From Pedobacter yonginensis (lineage in GTDB: Bacteria; Bacteroidota; Bacteroidia; Sphingobacteriales; Sphingobacteriaceae), in assembly GCF_003173595.1 (NCBI RefSeq), contig NZ_QGNZ01000004.1:372001-436000 (forward strand): DNA of 64,000 nt, written 5' to 3'. A program made the position numbers and the translations under genes. How positions within the stretch are numbered: position 1 is the first letter of the stretch; each line of letters starts with the position of its first letter. The notes beneath the pieces were generated by a model. It was given only the letters and a program-made list of their open reading frames with translations, was not told the DNA's origin and made no database searches. Shown here piece after piece: positions 63,129 to 64,000 of this stretch.

Positions 63129-64000
63129 ATGCAACTACAGGATTTACTTTATGGCGTAACCATTAAAGAGTTGGTTGGAAAAACCGATCGGGAGATTAAC
63201 GCCCTAAATTTTGATTCGCGTAAAGTAGGCCAAGATGATGTTTTCTTTGCTGTAGTGGGTACAGTTGCAGATGGCCATCAATTTATAGAACAAACCATTA
63301 GTCAGGGTGCAGCTGTTATCATTTGTGAAAACTTGCCGGAGATAGAGGATTTTACCCTAACCTACGTAAAAGTAGAAAACAGCTCAGTGGCTTTAGGCAT
63401 TATGGCGGGCAACTATTTCGGTAATCCTTCTGCTGATTTAAAATTAATCGGTATAACTGGAACAAATGGAAAAACCACCATAGCAACCATCTTGTATAAA
63501 CTGTTTAGAGATTTAGGGTACAAAACAGGTTTGTTATCTACGGTTGAAAATTACATAAATGAAGTTGTTGTAGCAGCAACGCACACCACACCAAATCCAA
63601 TCGCCTTAAATGAATTGTTAAGGAAAATGGTTGATGCAGGTTGTGATTATTGCTTTATGGAAGTAAGTTCACATGCAGTTTCACAGCACCGAATTGAGGG
63701 CTTAACCTTTTCTGGTGGTGTTTTTTCAAACCTTACGCACGATCATTTAGATTTTCACAAAACCTTTGATAGCTATTTAAAAGCGAAAAAAGCTTTCTTT
63801 GATGGCTTGCCGAAAAATGCTTTCGCCTTAACCAATATTGACGATAAAAACGGGGCGGTAATGTTGCAGAATACGAAGGCGTATAAAAAAACGTATGCCC
63901 TAAAACAAATTGCAGATTTCAAAGCTAAAATAATCGAAAACCAATTTAGTGGTTTGCATCTAGACATCGATAATGAAGATGTGTATTTCAAGCTGGTTGG
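63129..64000 (+). CDS. murE: UDP-MurNAc-tripeptide synthetase MurE (5' part)
   Basis: The first 290 residues of the Mur ligase are visible. The N-terminal domain includes LNFDSRKVGQDDVFFAV, the ATP loop is GITGTNGKTT (about residues 110-119), and EVSSHAVSQHRIEGL and NLTHDHLDFHKT are the MurE substrate and metal regions. It adds the third amino acid to UDP-MurNAc-L-Ala-D-Glu. ATG 63129 follows the repeats directly. The 3' end lies beyond the window. Confidence 0.95.
   Translation, partial: MQLQDLLYGVTIKELVGKTDREINALNFDSRKVGQDDVFFAVVGTVADGHQFIEQTISQGAAVIICENLPEIEDFTLTYVKVENSSVALGIMAGNYFGNPSADLKLIGITGTNGKTTIATILYKLFRDLGYKTGLLSTVENYINEVVVAATHTTPNPIALNELLRKMVDAGCDYCFMEVSSHAVSQHRIEGLTFSGGVFSNLTHDHLDFHKTFDSYLKAKKAFFDGLPKNAFALTNIDDKNGAVMLQNTKAYKKTYALKQIADFKAKIIENQFSGLHLDIDNEDVYFKLV

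Overview
The window looks like chromosomal DNA of a Bacteroidota bacterium, most likely Sphingobacteriaceae (Pedobacter-like). The reasons are low GC, promoters of the TAnnTTTG type instead of E. coli -10 boxes, weak Shine-Dalgarno sequences, an exosortase with a Wzy-like partner, an UpxY/NusG-like antiterminator next to a Wza/Wzc pair, and a dcw cluster beginning mraZ-rsmH-ftsL-ftsI. The family placement is inference; no rRNA or tRNA gene was seen.

Region 1 (about 591-47886, minus strand) is one very long exopolysaccharide/capsule locus read right to left. It opens with an outer-membrane export lipoprotein (Wza-like), a Wzc-like tyrosine kinase and a NusG-like antiterminator. A 284-nt untranslated leader follows, then an asparagine-synthase-type amidotransferase, a glycosyltransferase and a Wzm/Wzt-type ABC exporter. 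After these come some two dozen glycosyltransferases (GT2, GT4, GT11, GT61, exostosin-like, GT8-like), five FkbM-type and three other SAM methyltransferases, a DUF268 protein and four acyltransferase-3 membrane proteins. The far end holds a Wzy-like polymerase, a GT4, a methyltransferase and a GT2, then, after a hairpin, an exosortase and a WcaF-like acetyltransferase. Most genes overlap or nearly touch, often through ATGA, TTGA, GTGA or TAATG junctions, so translational coupling is expected. No Wzx flippase was found.

Region 2 (48288-54192) starts divergently. It carries five small secreted proteins, each with a signal peptide, a cysteine-containing ectodomain and a C-terminal tripartite tail: a motif close to C-P-L-D-D-Y-V-W, a hydrophobic helix, then basic residues. 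These look like the sorting substrates of the exosortase 46 kb away. Between them lie a minus-strand trio (cupin, N-methyltransferase-like enzyme, DegT aminotransferase), probably for an amino sugar, and a GT2. A WecA/MraY-type initiating transferase (54348-55508) follows.

Four FNR/CRP-like palindromes (TTGAT-N4-A/GTCAA) occur in intergenic DNA. One lies at the left end, two lie between the divergent polysaccharide and substrate promoters, and one is upstream of the WecA-like gene. At two promoters the distance to the TAnnTTTG element agrees within 1 bp. This suggests one regulator controls glycan priming, export and the sorted proteins together.

Region 3 (55633-64000) is housekeeping: gap, a GNAT acetyltransferase and pgk, then a REP-like repeat area with a strong terminator. 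The start of the dcw cell-wall/division cluster follows (mraZ with an apparent autoregulatory operator, rsmH, ftsL, the ftsI-type PBP), then an unusual intergenic minisatellite and the 5' part of murE, cut by the window edge.
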